Assembly (NCBI RefSeq): GCF_002174125.1
Contig: NZ_NEXX01000001.1
Coordinates: forward strand, 1,223,160 to 1,287,159
From: Acinetobacter populi
GTDB taxonomy: Bacteria; Pseudomonadota; Gammaproteobacteria; Pseudomonadales; Moraxellaceae
Length of the DNA: 64,000 nt
Reading direction: 5' to 3'
Of the stretch, positions 45,502 through 55,452 are shown in pieces. The first letter of the stretch is position 1, and each line of letters opens with the position of its first letter. The notes under the pieces were generated by a model. The model saw only the letters and a program-made list of their open reading frames with translations, was not told where the DNA came from and did not search any database. The position numbers were made by a program, and so were the translations under genes.

Positions 45502-46443
45502 TTACTCACGACCCTGTTCAAGCACATCGAATAAATCATCGGCAATTGAAGTCCCAAATTGATGGTCAATTTCCCGAATACAGGTTGGACTGGTGACATT
45601 AATTTCTGTAACAAAATCCCCAATTACATCCAGACCGACAAATACTAATCCTTTTGCTTTTAAAAATGGTCCAACTTTTGCTGCAATTTTTTTATCATTT
45701 TCGGTGAGAGGACGCGCTTCACCCTTACCGCCAGCCGCCAGATTACCCCGGGTTTCACCATTTTGCGGAATACGTGCCAGACAATATGGCACTGGTTCAC
45801 CATTGATCATCAGAATCCGTTTATCCCCATCGACAATTTCCGGGATATAACGCTGCGCCATAATTGGTTGTTGTCCATTTTGTGTCAAAATCTCAAGCGT
45901 TGAACCAATGTTTACACCATCGGCAGTCAAACGGAAAATTCCTGTGCCACCCATGCCATCAAGTGGTTTTACAATGACATCCTGATGCTGTGTCAAGAAC
46001 TCACGAATTAAACCATGCTGTGAGGTGACCAGTGTCGGCACCTGTAATTCGGGGAACTGTGTTGCAAACAACTTTTCGTTACAGTCCCGTAAGGATTGTG
46101 GTTTGTTAATAATCCATGCACCCTCGCGTTCTGCCTGTTCCAGAATATAAGTGGTATAGACAAAATTCATGTCGAATGGTGGGTCTTTACGCATTAACAC
46201 CACGTCATAAGCGGCGATTGACTCTTTCTGCTTTTCGCCCAGCGTATAATAATCGTTGTAATCCTCAGACACCGTCAAAGGAGAGATCAAACCAAATGCC
46301 TTACCCTGCTCAATATATAAATCCTGTTGTAAGGCATAACCCAACGCATGCCCTCGACGACTTGCTGCCCACAGCATCGCCATGGTGGAATCTTTTTTTA
46401 AATTGACGTTTTCAATGGGATCCATTACCACAAGTACACGCAT
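45502..46443 (-). CDS. gshB: Glutathione synthetase
   Basis: A 313-residue ATP-grasp ligase that joins glycine to gamma-glutamylcysteine. Typical segments: the N-terminal MRVLVVMDPIENV, VVLMRKDPPFD near 85, KPLDGMGGTGIFR (ATP-grasp glycine loop) and EINVTSPTCIRE near the end. The ATG at 46443 is chosen; the frame to 46488 adds non-conserved residues. gshA is not nearby, as is usual in gammaproteobacteria. Confidence 0.95.
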   Translation of the reverse strand: MRVLVVMDPIENVNLKKDSTMAMLWAASRRGHALGYALQQDLYIEQGKAFGLISPLTVSEDYNDYYTLGEKQKESIAAYDVVLMRKDPPFDMNFVYTTYILEQAEREGAWIINKPQSLRDCNEKLFATQFPELQVPTLVTSQHGLIREFLTQHQDVIVKPLDGMGGTGIFRLTADGVNIGSTLEILTQNGQQPIMAQRYIPEIVDGDKRILMINGEPVPYCLARIPQNGETRGNLAAGGKGEARPLTENDKKIAAKVGPFLKAKGLVFVGLDVIGDFVTEINVTSPTCIREIDHQFGTSIADDLFDVLEQGRE

Positions 46444-46588
46444 GATTTTCACTCGATTTTTTAAATGTTTGCAAGTATAGCGGATCATTATAACGGTTGA
46501 AATTTCACAATATGTAATTGCTTTGCAAAATTAACGCAAAGCAAAATCAATGTGTGTCATTTAACTGCATTCTAATGATTTAAATACA

Positions 46589-47275
46589 TCAGGATTTTGC
46601 AGGGATTTCGCATTGTTCCCCTTCACAAGATGCTGCTTCGGGAACCTGTGACTGTTGCAATGCTTGCTGTAACGCCTGTAAAAATACGCTCCGGTCCTGC
46701 ACCCCGGATAATCCAACTTTTTGATCAAAAACAAAAAATGGTACACCTGTAATATTTAACTGTTGTGCAAGTGCTTCATCCTGACGGACATCTGCGGAAA
46801 ATTGCTGGCTGTCCAGCACCTCAATCACATCTACGGAGCTCAAACCAATACGTTCGGCAATGTGCACGACCACTTCCCGCTCACCAATCGCCAGCCCTTC
46901 AGTCATATAGGCATGGAAAAAAGCTTCTTCTGCCTCATTCCCCAAACCCTTGTTCTGAGCCAAATGAATAATTCGATGTGCGTTAAAACTATTACCGGAA
47001 TTGGCCTTTTGCCATTGAAAATCAATTCCTTCTGTTGCAGCAAGTTCGGCAATGCTTCGTTCCATCTCTTGCATCTGAGCAACTGTACGCCCATATTTTT
47101 GCGCCAGACGTTCTGTATTGGATTGTTGATGTTTCACTGGTGCATTGGGATCCAGCTCGAAACTATGCCAATGAATATCTAGCGTCACGTCTGCTTCGGC
47201 AGCCACCTGTTCCAGTCGTTTTTTACCAATATAACAAAAGGGACAGACCACATCTGACCAGATATCTACACGCAT
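46589..47275 (-). CDS. FrnE-like DsbA-family oxidoreductase
   Basis: A 228-residue thioredoxin-fold protein with the CPFC motif at Cys11-Cys14 and no signal peptide, so it acts in the cytoplasm. The helical insertion and FELDPNAPV segment are typical of the FrnE/2-hydroxychromene-2-carboxylate isomerase-like group. It probably isomerises or reduces disulfides. The C-terminal CEGEQCEIP has two further cysteines. It is transcribed alone. Confidence 0.9.
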   Translation of the reverse strand: MRVDIWSDVVCPFCYIGKKRLEQVAAEADVTLDIHWHSFELDPNAPVKHQQSNTERLAQKYGRTVAQMQEMERSIAELAATEGIDFQWQKANSGNSFNAHRIIHLAQNKGLGNEAEEAFFHAYMTEGLAIGEREVVVHIAERIGLSSVDVIEVLDSQQFSADVRQDEALAQQLNITGVPFFVFDQKVGLSGVQDRSVFLQALQQALQQSQVPEAASCEGEQCEIPAKS

Positions 47276-47362
47276 GATAATTCTCGATTACAAATTTATC
47301 TGTTATTAATGTCACTTCATTTATGCTTTTTAAATAGTCTATAACAAAACTTTACGCAAAAT

Positions 47363-47386
47363 AAAAAAGGGAGCGGACTCCCTTTT
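47363..47386 (-). terminator. Terminator of cysK
   Basis: A 9-bp stem (47365-47373 with 47378-47386) with a CGGA loop. Read on the minus strand it is followed by T4-6, 51 bases beyond the cysK stop. Confidence 0.88.
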
Positions 47387-47436
47387 AAGCTGTGGTTCAG
47401 TTGGCTAGATACAGTTCTTAAATCCTAAAACAGACA

Positions 47437-48435
47437 TTAATCATCCAGAATTCCTTCAAACAGGACTGTCGATAAATAACGCTCACCACTATCTGGTAGA
47501 ATCACCACAATATTTTTACCAGCATTCTCCGGACGTGCTGCCAATATTGCCGCTGCGGCCAAGGCTGCACCACTGGAAATGCCGACTAAAATACCTTCTT
47601 GTGTGGCAGATTTACGTGCCCATTCAACAGCATCATCACCTTTGACCGCAATCACTTCATCGACAAGGTCCAAATCCAGATTCTTTGGAATAAAGTTTGC
47701 TCCGATACCCTGAATTTTATGTGGTCCGGGTGTCAAATCTTCACCACGTTTGGCCTGACTAATGATCGGCGATTCAGCGGGTTCAACGGCCACAGAATAA
47801 ATCGGCTGTTGTTTACTGTGCTCGAAATATCGGGAAATTCCGGTAATGGTACCGCCGGTGCCGACACCTGCCACCAGAATATCGACTTGTCCCTGTGTTG
47901 CTGCCCAGATTTCCGGTCCTGTTGTATCCTGATGAATTTGAGGATTGGCCGGATTTTCAAATTGTTGTGGCAAGAAATAAGTATCAGGATGTTCAGTTGC
48001 CAAACGCTGTGCTTCATCCAATGCACCTTTCATGCCTTTGGCAGGTTCAGTCAAAATCAGATTGGCACCAAAAGCTTTAAGCACTTTACGACGCTCAATA
48101 CTCATACTGGCTGGCATGGTCAAGGTAATCGGATAACCTTTTGCCGCTGCAACAAATGCCAGCGCAATACCGGTATTGCCACTGGTCGGTTCAACAATAT
48201 GCATACCGGGCTTTAATACACCACGTTTTTCAGCATCGGCAATCAATGCTGCACCGACACGGCATTTCACCGAAAATGCAGGATTACGACTTTCTATTTT
48301 TGCAAAGACATTCGCTTGCCCTTGGATAATACGATTGATTCGAACCAGAGGTGTATTACCAATGGCTTCTGCATTATTACTATACGCTGCGATACCCAAG
48401 TTTTCTGGTGTAGGAAATTGTTGATCTGTTGCCAT
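47437..48435 (-). CDS. cysK: Cysteine synthase A
   Basis: A 332-residue PLP enzyme (O-acetylserine sulfhydrylase). The PLP lysine is Lys57 in NPAFSVKCR; the substrate loop TSGNTG is at 84-89, and the glycine-rich phosphate loop [10 protein letters not shown] is in the middle. It makes cysteine from O-acetylserine and sulfide. It is divergent from ybaK, and has its own terminator. Confidence 0.95.
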   Translation of the reverse strand: MATDQQFPTPENLGIAAYSNNAEAIGNTPLVRINRIIQGQANVFAKIESRNPAFSVKCRVGAALIADAEKRGVLKPGMHIVEPTSGNTGIALAFVAAAKGYPITLTMPASMSIERRKVLKAFGANLILTEPAKGMKGALDEAQRLATEHPDTYFLPQQFENPANPQIHQDTTGPEIWAATQGQVDILVAGVGTGGTITGISRYFEHSKQQPIYSVAVEPAESPIISQAKRGEDLTPGPHKIQGIGANFIPKNLDLDLVDEVIAVKGDDAVEWARKSATQEGILVGISSGAALAAAAILAARPENAGKNIVVILPDSGERYLSTVLFEGILDD

Positions 48436-48641
48436 GTTATATCCTTAAATTTAATAAAGTTATTCACTTCATGATAATAGAACATTTTTATCATGCTACC
48501 CTAATCATTTCACAGGATAAAATTTAGCAATTGTGTAATGATCCGCCTGATCCCGCAAAAATAATTTTTTCCATCAGACTGCTAGTTTATATCTAGCCAT
48601 TTGTTTTATCATAAAGCATTCTCTGGCTATTTCTTTTTATC

Positions 48642-49109
48642 ATGACTCCTGCCTGTAAACTGCTTAAATCAAAGAAAATTGACTATTCTATCCATGAATA
48701 TGAGCATGATCCTAACAATCATAATTTTGGTCTGGAAGCAGTAGAAAAATTGGGCTTAAGCCCGGAAGAAACCTTTAAAACCCTACTGGTGACCGATGGC
48801 AAAAATCACTATGTTGCGGTATTGCCTGTTGCATTTCAGCTGAATCTGAAAAAAGCTGCGCATGCCTTTGGTTGTAAAAAATTAAGCATGGCTGACCTGC
48901 ATGATGCCGAGCGATTGACCGGCTATCTGGTGGGCGGTATTAGTCCACTTGGGCAAAAGAAACGCCTAACGACCATCATTGACAGCCATGCACAAACCTT
49001 AGCAAAAATGTATGTCAGTGGTGGTAAACGTGGCCTAGACATTGGTATTGCGCCGCAGGATCTTGCCACGGTATTAAATGCAAAATTTGTGGATGTGATT
49101 GATCAGTAA
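48642..49109 (+). CDS. ybaK: Cys-tRNA(Pro) deacylase YbaK
   Basis: A 155-residue trans-editing factor that removes cysteine from mischarged tRNA-Pro. The fold and motifs fit YbaK/Ebs[20 protein letters not shown], the [11 protein letters not shown] stretch and [11 protein letters not shown]. It is divergent from cysK, with 206 bases between the two starts. It is close in sequence to ProX/YeaK relatives but has the YbaK length. Confidence 0.92.
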   Translation: MTPACKLLKSKKIDYSIHEYEHDPNNHNFGLEAVEKLGLSPEETFKTLLVTDGKNHYVAVLPVAFQLNLKKAAHAFGCKKLSMADLHDAERLTGYLVGGISPLGQKKRLTTIIDSHAQTLAKMYVSGGKRGLDIGIAPQDLATVLNAKFVDVIDQ

Positions 49110-49134
49110 AATTTAAAATGATAACCGGTTCACA

Positions 49135-49536
49135 TCATGCCAAAATCTGTGTATCGATACGTGTACCACGCAATAAAGTTTTTGTCACAGGAGTCTTTTG
49201 GCAAATCTCTAAAATTTTTGCTTTACTGATCTCATCTAAATCCCGATCAAAACGAAGCGTCCTTGAAATCCACTCTTCACCCGTCTGATCGGTATGAAAA
49301 TTGAGTTCAATGCTAAAATGTCCATAATCCCATCCTTTATGTTGTGCATACATCCGTAATGTAATCATGGTACAGGCTGCCAATGCGGCAAGCAAATAAT
49401 CATAAGGCGCAGGTCCTTGATCTTTGCCACCGAATTGCTCGGGTTTATCAGTTAAATATTGATGCCGACCACTACTTAATTGACCAGCCCAAGGTTCGGC
49501 TAAACTTGAAATATGTGTCGTTGCAATAATCGCCAT
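49135..49536 (-). CDS. OsmC-family peroxide-detoxifying protein
   Basis: A 133-residue member of the OsmC/Ohr superfamily. Two cysteines are placed as in the family: one in the ALAACTMITLR helix and one in ILEICQKTPV. Members reduce organic hydroperoxides. It shares the strand and a 9-base gap with the pirin gene upstream, so they form an operon. Confidence 0.9.
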   Translation of the reverse strand: MAIIATTHISSLAEPWAGQLSSGRHQYLTDKPEQFGGKDQGPAPYDYLLAALAACTMITLRMYAQHKGWDYGHFSIELNFHTDQTGEEWISRTLRFDRDLDEISKAKILEICQKTPVTKTLLRGTRIDTQILA

Positions 49537-49545
49537 CTTTAATCC

Positions 49546-50430
49546 TTATTTTGATGCTTTCATTTTCTCGGGCATAACGGGTGCAACTAAACGATCGCCA
49601 AGATACTTGGGAATATCACCAAAGCGAGCGTCATGATTAATCCACTGCTCCCGTGCAGTTTTAATTTCTTCAGTACTCCGTGCCACCAGATTCCACCATA
49701 ATAAAATCTCACTGTCAAAAGGTTCGCCGCCAATCAATAAAATACGACTACCTTTTTGCATTTGTAGATGTAGATTGTCATGTGTGGTATCAATCACCAA
49801 CATATTTTCCTGAGTCAACTCATGACCATTGATCACTGCCTGATGATCCAGTACCAACACCCCATATTCAAATTGCGGATTCAGTTCAAGTACTACGTCC
49901 ACATCATCAACTGCTTCTATATCCAGTGCAAGCAATGCACTATAGACTTCGACGGGAGAGCTTTGCTCTAAATAATCTCCAACCAGTATCGTGATACAGG
50001 CACCATCTTTCTGAAGGGTAGGCAACACTGGATAATGATCAAAGCGTGGTGGCATATTGCGTTGATCATCAGGTAAGGCAATCCAAAACTGGGCAGTATG
50101 CATGCGGGTTTCGGTCACTGGCGCAACTTCGGTATGCGAAATGCCATAACCAGCCGTCATTAAATTGACCTGTTTTGGCCGAATCAACTGTTCACTGCCC
50201 AAACTATCCATATGCATGACGGTACCATCAATCATCCAGGTAAAGGTCTGCAAACCAATATGCGGGTGCGGGCCAATATCTAATCCATCACCTGCCGGAA
50301 ACTCAACCGGACCAGCATGATCAAGAAAGCACCAAGCACCAATCATACGTTTTTCACGACTGGGTAAAGCCCGTTTAATGATGGTGCCATGACCGATTTC
50401 AGCCTGCCGTAGTTTAATTTCATTCATCAT
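49546..50430 (-). CDS. Pirin-family protein
   Basis: A 294-residue bicupin. The N-terminal cupin holds the metal-binding residues in GPHPHIGLQTFTW and in a later EVAP segment (ISHTEVAPVT). Bacterial pirins include quercetinases and modulators of pyruvate dehydrogenase. The ATG at 50430 begins MMNEIKLRQAEIGHG, close to other pirins; ATGs at 50445 and in the frame to 50487 are alternatives. Cotranscribed with the OsmC gene. Confidence 0.88.
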   Translation of the reverse strand: MMNEIKLRQAEIGHGTIIKRALPSREKRMIGAWCFLDHAGPVEFPAGDGLDIGPHPHIGLQTFTWMIDGTVMHMDSLGSEQLIRPKQVNLMTAGYGISHTEVAPVTETRMHTAQFWIALPDDQRNMPPRFDHYPVLPTLQKDGACITILVGDYLEQSSPVEVYSALLALDIEAVDDVDVVLELNPQFEYGVLVLDHQAVINGHELTQENMLVIDTTHDNLHLQMQKGSRILLIGGEPFDSEILLWWNLVARSTEEIKTAREQWINHDARFGDIPKYLGDRLVAPVMPEKMKASK

Positions 50431-50575
50431 TGCATCTTGATCCATAGGGTTATTTAAAGTGGTGAGTCTTTTGTTTATTCTTCTCATTCATAAACATTTA
50501 TATCTTTTTACAAAGTATACTTAAGTCCATGCTAACAGCCGACCAAAAATAAAAAAGTATAGGATTGCATTATTT

Positions 50576-51502
50576 TTATTCATTCAGATAAAAAGTATCT
50601 TCCATCCGTACATTCTTATTCAAGAATTTGCTGATAAATCTAATCAGATCATTGACGCTCTCTTTTTGGATCGGCTTACGATAAACAAATTCCAAATCAT
50701 AAATTTCCGCCAGTTCCGGATACTCAATCAAAGTAATATTGCGAGGACAATTAAAACGCGATGCGCTGGAAATAATAGTATAGCCCAGATCAGAGGCCGC
50801 CAGACCTAAAGCAGAATTAAAGTCGGAAACAGTTTCCATGATTTTAGGTTCAAAATTGGCTTTGGCACATTGCATAAAAGTAAAATCATAAAATTCTGGA
50901 GATTGTTCCCGTGGAAAAAAAATACAATTCTCCTGCTGTAGGCCATGTAAAGATTTACGTGCAATACTCTCAATTTTTCCTCCAGCAGCACAGGCAATCA
51001 ATAATCGGCATTTCAACAATGGAATACCTATTTTAGTTTTATCAGCTTTGGTTCGCCATGCCATAAATCCCGCATCCAGTACACCTTCGCTGAGCTTTTC
51101 TGACTGACTCACTGCCAGCGTAGGTTCTATAATCAATTGAATATTTTTATATTTTTTCTGAAATAAACTAATAATTTTAGTAATTGCAGGATTCCATGTA
51201 TAAGTTGGAGCGATGCCAATGTGGAGAACTTCCGAAATACCACCAGCGCGCTTGGCATTACTTCTTGCCTGTTCCAAGGTACTTAAAATGTATGGTGCAT
51301 CCAGAAGAAACTGCTCCCCTGCAGGGGTCAATTCAATACCACGAGAACGACGTGTAAATAACTCCACTCCCAAAAAAGTCTCCAGATCATGAATTTGTCG
51401 ACTTAACGCAGGCTGTACAATAAAAAGATGCCGAGCGGCTTCAGAAATACTGCCATATTGGGCAACAGCTTGAAAATAGATAATTTTCTTTAGGTCAATC
51501 AC
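50576..51502 (-). CDS. LysR-family regulator of the MFS/M20 cluster
   Basis: A 308-residue LysR regulator with the N-terminal winged helix (about 1-60; SISEAARHLFIVQPALSRQIHDLE and RSRGIELTPAG) and an effector domain at about 90-295. The start is GTG at 51502 with GGAGAG upstream. It is divergent from the MFS gene (155 bases to the MFS start), so it probably controls that gene and the amidohydrolase. Confidence 0.92.
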   Translation of the reverse strand: MIDLKKIIYFQAVAQYGSISEAARHLFIVQPALSRQIHDLETFLGVELFTRRSRGIELTPAGEQFLLDAPYILSTLEQARSNAKRAGGISEVLHIGIAPTYTWNPAITKIISLFQKKYKNIQLIIEPTLAVSQSEKLSEGVLDAGFMAWRTKADKTKIGIPLLKCRLLIACAAGGKIESIARKSLHGLQQENCIFFPREQSPEFYDFTFMQCAKANFEPKIMETVSDFNSALGLAASDLGYTIISSASRFNCPRNITLIEYPELAEIYDLEFVYRKPIQKESVNDLIRFISKFLNKNVRMEDTFYLNE

Positions 51503-51657
51503 AGTATCTCTCCTGTATAACGCTTATCTTAGAATTATTTCCAGCCTCTAGCCATACTTTTTTTCTATAGCAGTGATAGAAAATTAATATTTTTATGCAA
51601 GTACTGTATTTCATTATGATGGGGAAAATTTTAGGGAATATCTATCAGGATCGGTAT

Positions 51658-52965
51658 ATGACAATGAATGAACAGGACATCACTACAGCGCAGCCAATAG
51701 AAGACAAGGTTCCGAAGAAACTTATTGGTGCAGCCGTAATTGGTGGAGCACTGGAATGGTATGATCTTGGTGCATATACTTTATTTGCATATGCAATTTC
51801 GCACCATTTCTTTCCTACAGCAAATGAAAGCGTTTCTTTACTCCTTACTTTCGTAACTTTTGCTGCCGGTTTTTTAACACGTCCTTTAGGTGCAGCCATT
51901 TTAGGTGCATATTCTGATCGTGTCGGTCGAAAAGCCGCTTTATCATTAACCATGATGTTAATGGCTGTCAGTATGGCCATCATCACTTTTTGTCCGACCT
52001 ATGAACAAATCGGTCTGTTAGCCCCTATTATTATTGTAATTGCCCGCTTGATTCAAGGCATCTCTGCTGGTGGTGAAATTGGCAGTGCGCTTTCCATCCT
52101 GATTGAATCGGCACCTAAACACAAACGTGGTCAATATGCTGCATGGCAACAAGTCAGTCAAACTGGTGCATTTCTAGTTGCAGGTTTAGTTGGCTGGTTA
52201 ATTACATTGTCCTTTACACCTGAACAAGTCATGGAATGGGGCTGGCGATTGGCTTTTGCTTTCGGTATTCTGGTCGCACCAGTAGGTTTCTTTATTCGTC
52301 GCCATATCAAGGAATCTTCTGTCTTTATTGAAGAAAAGAAAAAAGATAACAAGGAACATGTACCTTTTATGACGCTTATCCGTAGTAATGGTGCAGCCCT
52401 GTTACTCGGTATTGGTATTGTCATGATCTGGACTGTTACCAGTAAAACTGCCAGTTCTTTCATGCCCACCTATGCAGTAAAGAACCTTCATATGGAACTT
52501 TCATCACCTTATCTGGGCATGATTGTGGTGGGTATTGTCCTTTTATTTTGCCCTCTTGTTGGGGCATGGTCTGACCGTATTGGTAGAAAGCCAATTATGC
52601 TCGGATCTGCTTTGGCAATTCTGATTTCAGCTTATCCTTCTTTTTGGCTATTATCCAGTTATCCTACTACTTGGGTACTCATCTTCCAGCAGTTGTTTTA
52701 TGCCATTTTAATGCTGCTATATACAGCACCTGCTTCTGCCATGTTATCGGAACTTTATCCAACTGCTTTTCGCTCATCTGGTATTGCACTGTCCTATAAC
52801 ATTGCCGTCACAATTTTTGGTGGATTCTCTCCCGCCATTGCTACTGCCCTGATTAGTATTACGGGCGATAACCGTGCCATTTCTTATTACATTATGTTTG
52901 CAGCATTCATCAGTATTATTGCCTTGCTTGCTTCCACTAAAGTATTTAAGAAAGCCACACAATAA
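51658..52965 (+). CDS. MFS transporter, metabolite:H+ symporter type
   Basis: A 435-residue, 12-helix major facilitator of the MHS group (ProP/KgtP/CitA-like), which import organic acids or betaines with H+. Typical motifs: GGALEWYDLGAYTLFA in helix 1, the DRVGRK loop after helix 2, and its repeat DRIGRK in the second half. The ATG at 51658 is chosen with GGAT upstream; the frame from 51595 has no conserved lead. It is followed by an amidohydrolase gene, so an acylated amino acid or peptide-like substrate is likely. Confidence 0.9.
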   Translation: MTMNEQDITTAQPIEDKVPKKLIGAAVIGGALEWYDLGAYTLFAYAISHHFFPTANESVSLLLTFVTFAAGFLTRPLGAAILGAYSDRVGRKAALSLTMMLMAVSMAIITFCPTYEQIGLLAPIIIVIARLIQGISAGGEIGSALSILIESAPKHKRGQYAAWQQVSQTGAFLVAGLVGWLITLSFTPEQVMEWGWRLAFAFGILVAPVGFFIRRHIKESSVFIEEKKKDNKEHVPFMTLIRSNGAALLLGIGIVMIWTVTSKTASSFMPTYAVKNLHMELSSPYLGMIVVGIVLLFCPLVGAWSDRIGRKPIMLGSALAILISAYPSFWLLSSYPTTWVLIFQQLFYAILMLLYTAPASAMLSELYPTAFRSSGIALSYNIAVTIFGGFSPAIATALISITGDNRAISYYIMFAAFISIIALLASTKVFKKATQ

Positions 52966-53012
52966 CTATCACAAATGATGTATTACGATCTTTGCTACAT
53001 TGGAGTTACAAT

Positions 53013-54179
53013 ATGAACAAGGCAAAAATCATTTCAGGTATTCAACAGTTTCTACCTGAAATGATTGAAATTCGCCATAGTCTACATGCTCACCCTGAAT
53101 TGGGATTTCAGGAAAAAAATACCAGTCAGCTTGTTGCGAAAAAACTGAGGGACTGGGGATATGATGTGGTGACCAATATTGCTGGTACTGGTATAGTCGC
53201 AAATCTGACAGCCGGCAATGGTAAAAAAACCATTGGTTTAAGAGCAGATATGGATGCCTTACCCATTATAGAGCAATCAGGATGTCATTATACCAGTCAA
53301 AATGACGGTGTAATGCATGCGTGTGGGCATGATGGTCATACCACGTCATTGCTTACCGCTGCAAAATATCTGGCAGAGCATAAAAATTTTTCTGGTACCG
53401 TACGTTTAATTTTCCAGCCTGCTGAAGAGGGACTGGGAGGTGGCCGTCGTATGATAGAAGAAAAGCTGTTTGAACGTTTTCCTTGTGAAGCCATTTATGC
53501 CTTCCATAATGTGCCTGGTATTGCCCTAGGTAAACTGTGCTTTATACCTGGAGTTGCCACTGCAGCTTCTGATCGTGCCAGAATTGTTATCCATGGAAAA
53601 AGTGGTCATGGTGCAAAACCACATAAAGTCATAGACCCAATCGTCACAGCAGCGCATATTGTGACAGCATTACAGACTATTGTTTCTAGAAATATTGATC
53701 CTCTGGAAGCAGGTGTCATTAGTATTGGTAGTCTGCATTCGGGCGATGCCTATAATATCATCGCAGACAACGCTGAATTACGTCTGAGTATTCGTAGTTA
53801 TAGTCCAGATGTAAGGGATTTACTGGAACAACGAATTAAAGATATTGTTCATCATCAATGTGCTGTTTTCGGTGCACATGCCGAGATAGAATATTGGCGT
53901 AATCATCCATCAGTCGTCAATGATGCTGAAAAAACAGCTTTTGCACAGCAGGTTGCGGAACAACTTCTTGGGCCAGATGCGGTGCTAGAACTGAGCAAAC
54001 CTTTCACTTTTAGTGAAGATTTTGCCTTTATGACTCAGGCCTGTGCAGGCTCTTATTTTTTCATCGGCAATGGTGAATCCGCAGATTTACATAATGATCA
54101 TTATGACTTCAACGATGAAAATCTGGCAACCGGAGGGGCTTTCTGGGTAGCGCTGACAGAAGCTTATTTATCTGATTAA
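53013..54179 (+). CDS. M20D-family amidohydrolase
   Basis: A 388-residue metallo-amidohydrolase of the hippurate hydrolase / IAA-amino acid hydrolase group. Metal-binding residues sit in ACGHDGH (Cys104, His106) and PAEEGLGGG, and SRGFRS-like contacts follow. The dimerisation domain is near 190-300. These enzymes cut N-acyl amino acids to acid plus amino acid. The ATG at 53013 is chosen for its TGGAG ribosome binding site. Cotranscribed with the importer. Confidence 0.92.
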   Translation: MNKAKIISGIQQFLPEMIEIRHSLHAHPELGFQEKNTSQLVAKKLRDWGYDVVTNIAGTGIVANLTAGNGKKTIGLRADMDALPIIEQSGCHYTSQNDGVMHACGHDGHTTSLLTAAKYLAEHKNFSGTVRLIFQPAEEGLGGGRRMIEEKLFERFPCEAIYAFHNVPGIALGKLCFIPGVATAASDRARIVIHGKSGHGAKPHKVIDPIVTAAHIVTALQTIVSRNIDPLEAGVISIGSLHSGDAYNIIADNAELRLSIRSYSPDVRDLLEQRIKDIVHHQCAVFGAHAEIEYWRNHPSVVNDAEKTAFAQQVAEQLLGPDAVLELSKPFTFSEDFAFMTQACAGSYFFIGNGESADLHNDHYDFNDENLATGGAFWVALTEAYLSD

Positions 54180-54193
54180 GTACCTTTAACTTT

Positions 54194-54225
54194 ACGTCCT
54201 AAGTGCGCTTTAGTACTCAGGACGT
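54194..54225 (+). terminator. Possible terminator after the amidohydrolase gene
   Basis: A 7-bp stem ACGTCCT (54194-54200) with AGGACGT (54219-54225) with an 18-base loop, but no T tract. Weak candidate. Confidence 0.3.
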
Positions 54226-54265
54226 ACTTATCCGCCTAGCACCATTCACCCAGACTTAAATCTCT

Positions 54266-54400
54266 TTAATCTGCATAAAGAATGGTTTCTTTCTGTGCAT
54301 TAGTATTTATCTTTAATACGTTTTTATCATAAAAAATTGCAAGACCCACCACAAGTATCAGTAATATTATCCAGCCTGCCTGTTTATAATGATGCATCAT
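54266..54400 (-). CDS. 44-residue single-helix membrane peptide
   Basis: A short ORF, ATGATG start at 54400 with GAGAG upstream, encoding a 44-residue peptide. Residues about 9-24 (GWIILLILVVGLAIFY) form one membrane helix; the N-terminal half has His/Lys and the C-terminal tail is hydrophilic. Families of such small proteins are common but I do not recognise this one. It is divergent from the second LysR gene and convergent toward the amidohydrolase gene. Its reality rests on the ribosome binding site and helix only. Confidence 0.5.
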   Translation of the reverse strand: MMHHYKQAGWIILLILVVGLAIFYDKNVLKINTNAQKETILYAD

Positions 54401-54498
54401 GCTTACTCTCAATCCAATATGATTAATATAGTCTAGGCAAAACGATTCATCTCATCTAATATAGAAAAATACATAATCAATCTAATTTTAAGATCAAT

Positions 54499-55404
54499 AT
54501 GCCTACACTCAAACAATTGCAGTATTTAATCAAGATTGTTGAAGAAAATGGCTTTATTGCTGCTTCAGAAAAATTATATATTGCTCAATCTGCATTAAGC
54601 CGTCAGATGAAATTATTAGAACAGGAAGTCGGATTTGAAATTTTTGACCGCAGTCAGAAAAATATGCAACTGACACCTACAGGACAGTATTTTTATCAAA
54701 ACATCAAAATTCATCTCAGTGGCATGCAGGACATTATTCAATCCTCACAACACATTGCCCAAGGAATTCATCGCGTAATTAAAATTGCACATTCGAGTAG
54801 TGTAATAATGGATCAGACGAAAATCCAAGCACTAGATTACATCAGCAAAAAATATCAGATACAGATTGAACTCAATACGCTCTCTTCGGAACAACAAATT
54901 CAGGCACTACTACATCATCAAATAGATATTGGCATGATTCGGCCACCTGTATTGCATCATATGCAACAGATCCATTCAGAGTGTCTTTATCATCAACCCT
55001 TATATTTAGCCATCAATACTGTCCATGCAAAATTTGACACCTTACAAAAAATTAAAATCGAGGATTTAAAAGATGAATTATTTGTATCGACACCGCATGC
55101 CGAACGTGGCGGATTAAGCTATCTGGTTTCTAATTTGTGCTTATCCAGAGGTTTTTTTCCTAAGAAAGCCAGTATTCAATCAAGAAAAATCTCACAACTG
55201 CAATTGGTTGCAGCCAATCTTGGCATTTGCATTGTACCGCTGGAATTTCAGTCGATTCTACCGCCTCAGGTGAAATTGTTAAGTCTAGAACAGAATACCT
55301 TAATGTCTGAGGTAAAATGTATATGGAAACAAGACTCCGATCTTGATCCCTATGTAGAAGAATTGGTTCAGATGTTACAGACTAAATCAATCTGGAAACC
55401 ATAG
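54499..55404 (+). CDS. LysR-family regulator
   Basis: A 301-residue LysR regulator: winged helix (1-60; GFIAASEKLYIAQSALSRQMKLLE and KNMQLTPTG), hinge, and an effector domain at about 90-290. It is of the CysB/NAC-like style, but no target is obvious. It lies between the M20 cluster and the atp operon and is divergent from the small membrane peptide gene, 98 bases away. Confidence 0.9.
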   Translation: MPTLKQLQYLIKIVEENGFIAASEKLYIAQSALSRQMKLLEQEVGFEIFDRSQKNMQLTPTGQYFYQNIKIHLSGMQDIIQSSQHIAQGIHRVIKIAHSSSVIMDQTKIQALDYISKKYQIQIELNTLSSEQQIQALLHHQIDIGMIRPPVLHHMQQIHSECLYHQPLYLAINTVHAKFDTLQKIKIEDLKDELFVSTPHAERGGLSYLVSNLCLSRGFFPKKASIQSRKISQLQLVAANLGICIVPLEFQSILPPQVKLLSLEQNTLMSEVKCIWKQDSDLDPYVEELVQMLQTKSIWKP

Positions 55405-55408
55405 CCCA

Positions 55409-55436
55409 TAAAAAAGCCACCTTACGGTGGCCTCTT
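55409..55436 (-). terminator. Terminator of the atp operon
   Basis: A 6-bp GC-rich stem (55416-55421 with 55426-55431) with a TTAC loop; on the minus strand it is followed by T6. It lies 17 bases after atpC and 5 bases after the convergent LysR stop, so it probably stops both. Confidence 0.9.
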
Positions 55437-55452
55437 CAATCATGACATTGAC

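Noticed and set aside
44620..46443. OXA gene as a recently acquired resistance cassette
   Set aside because: No insertion sequence, integron site or repeat was found beside it and its composition matches the neighbours.
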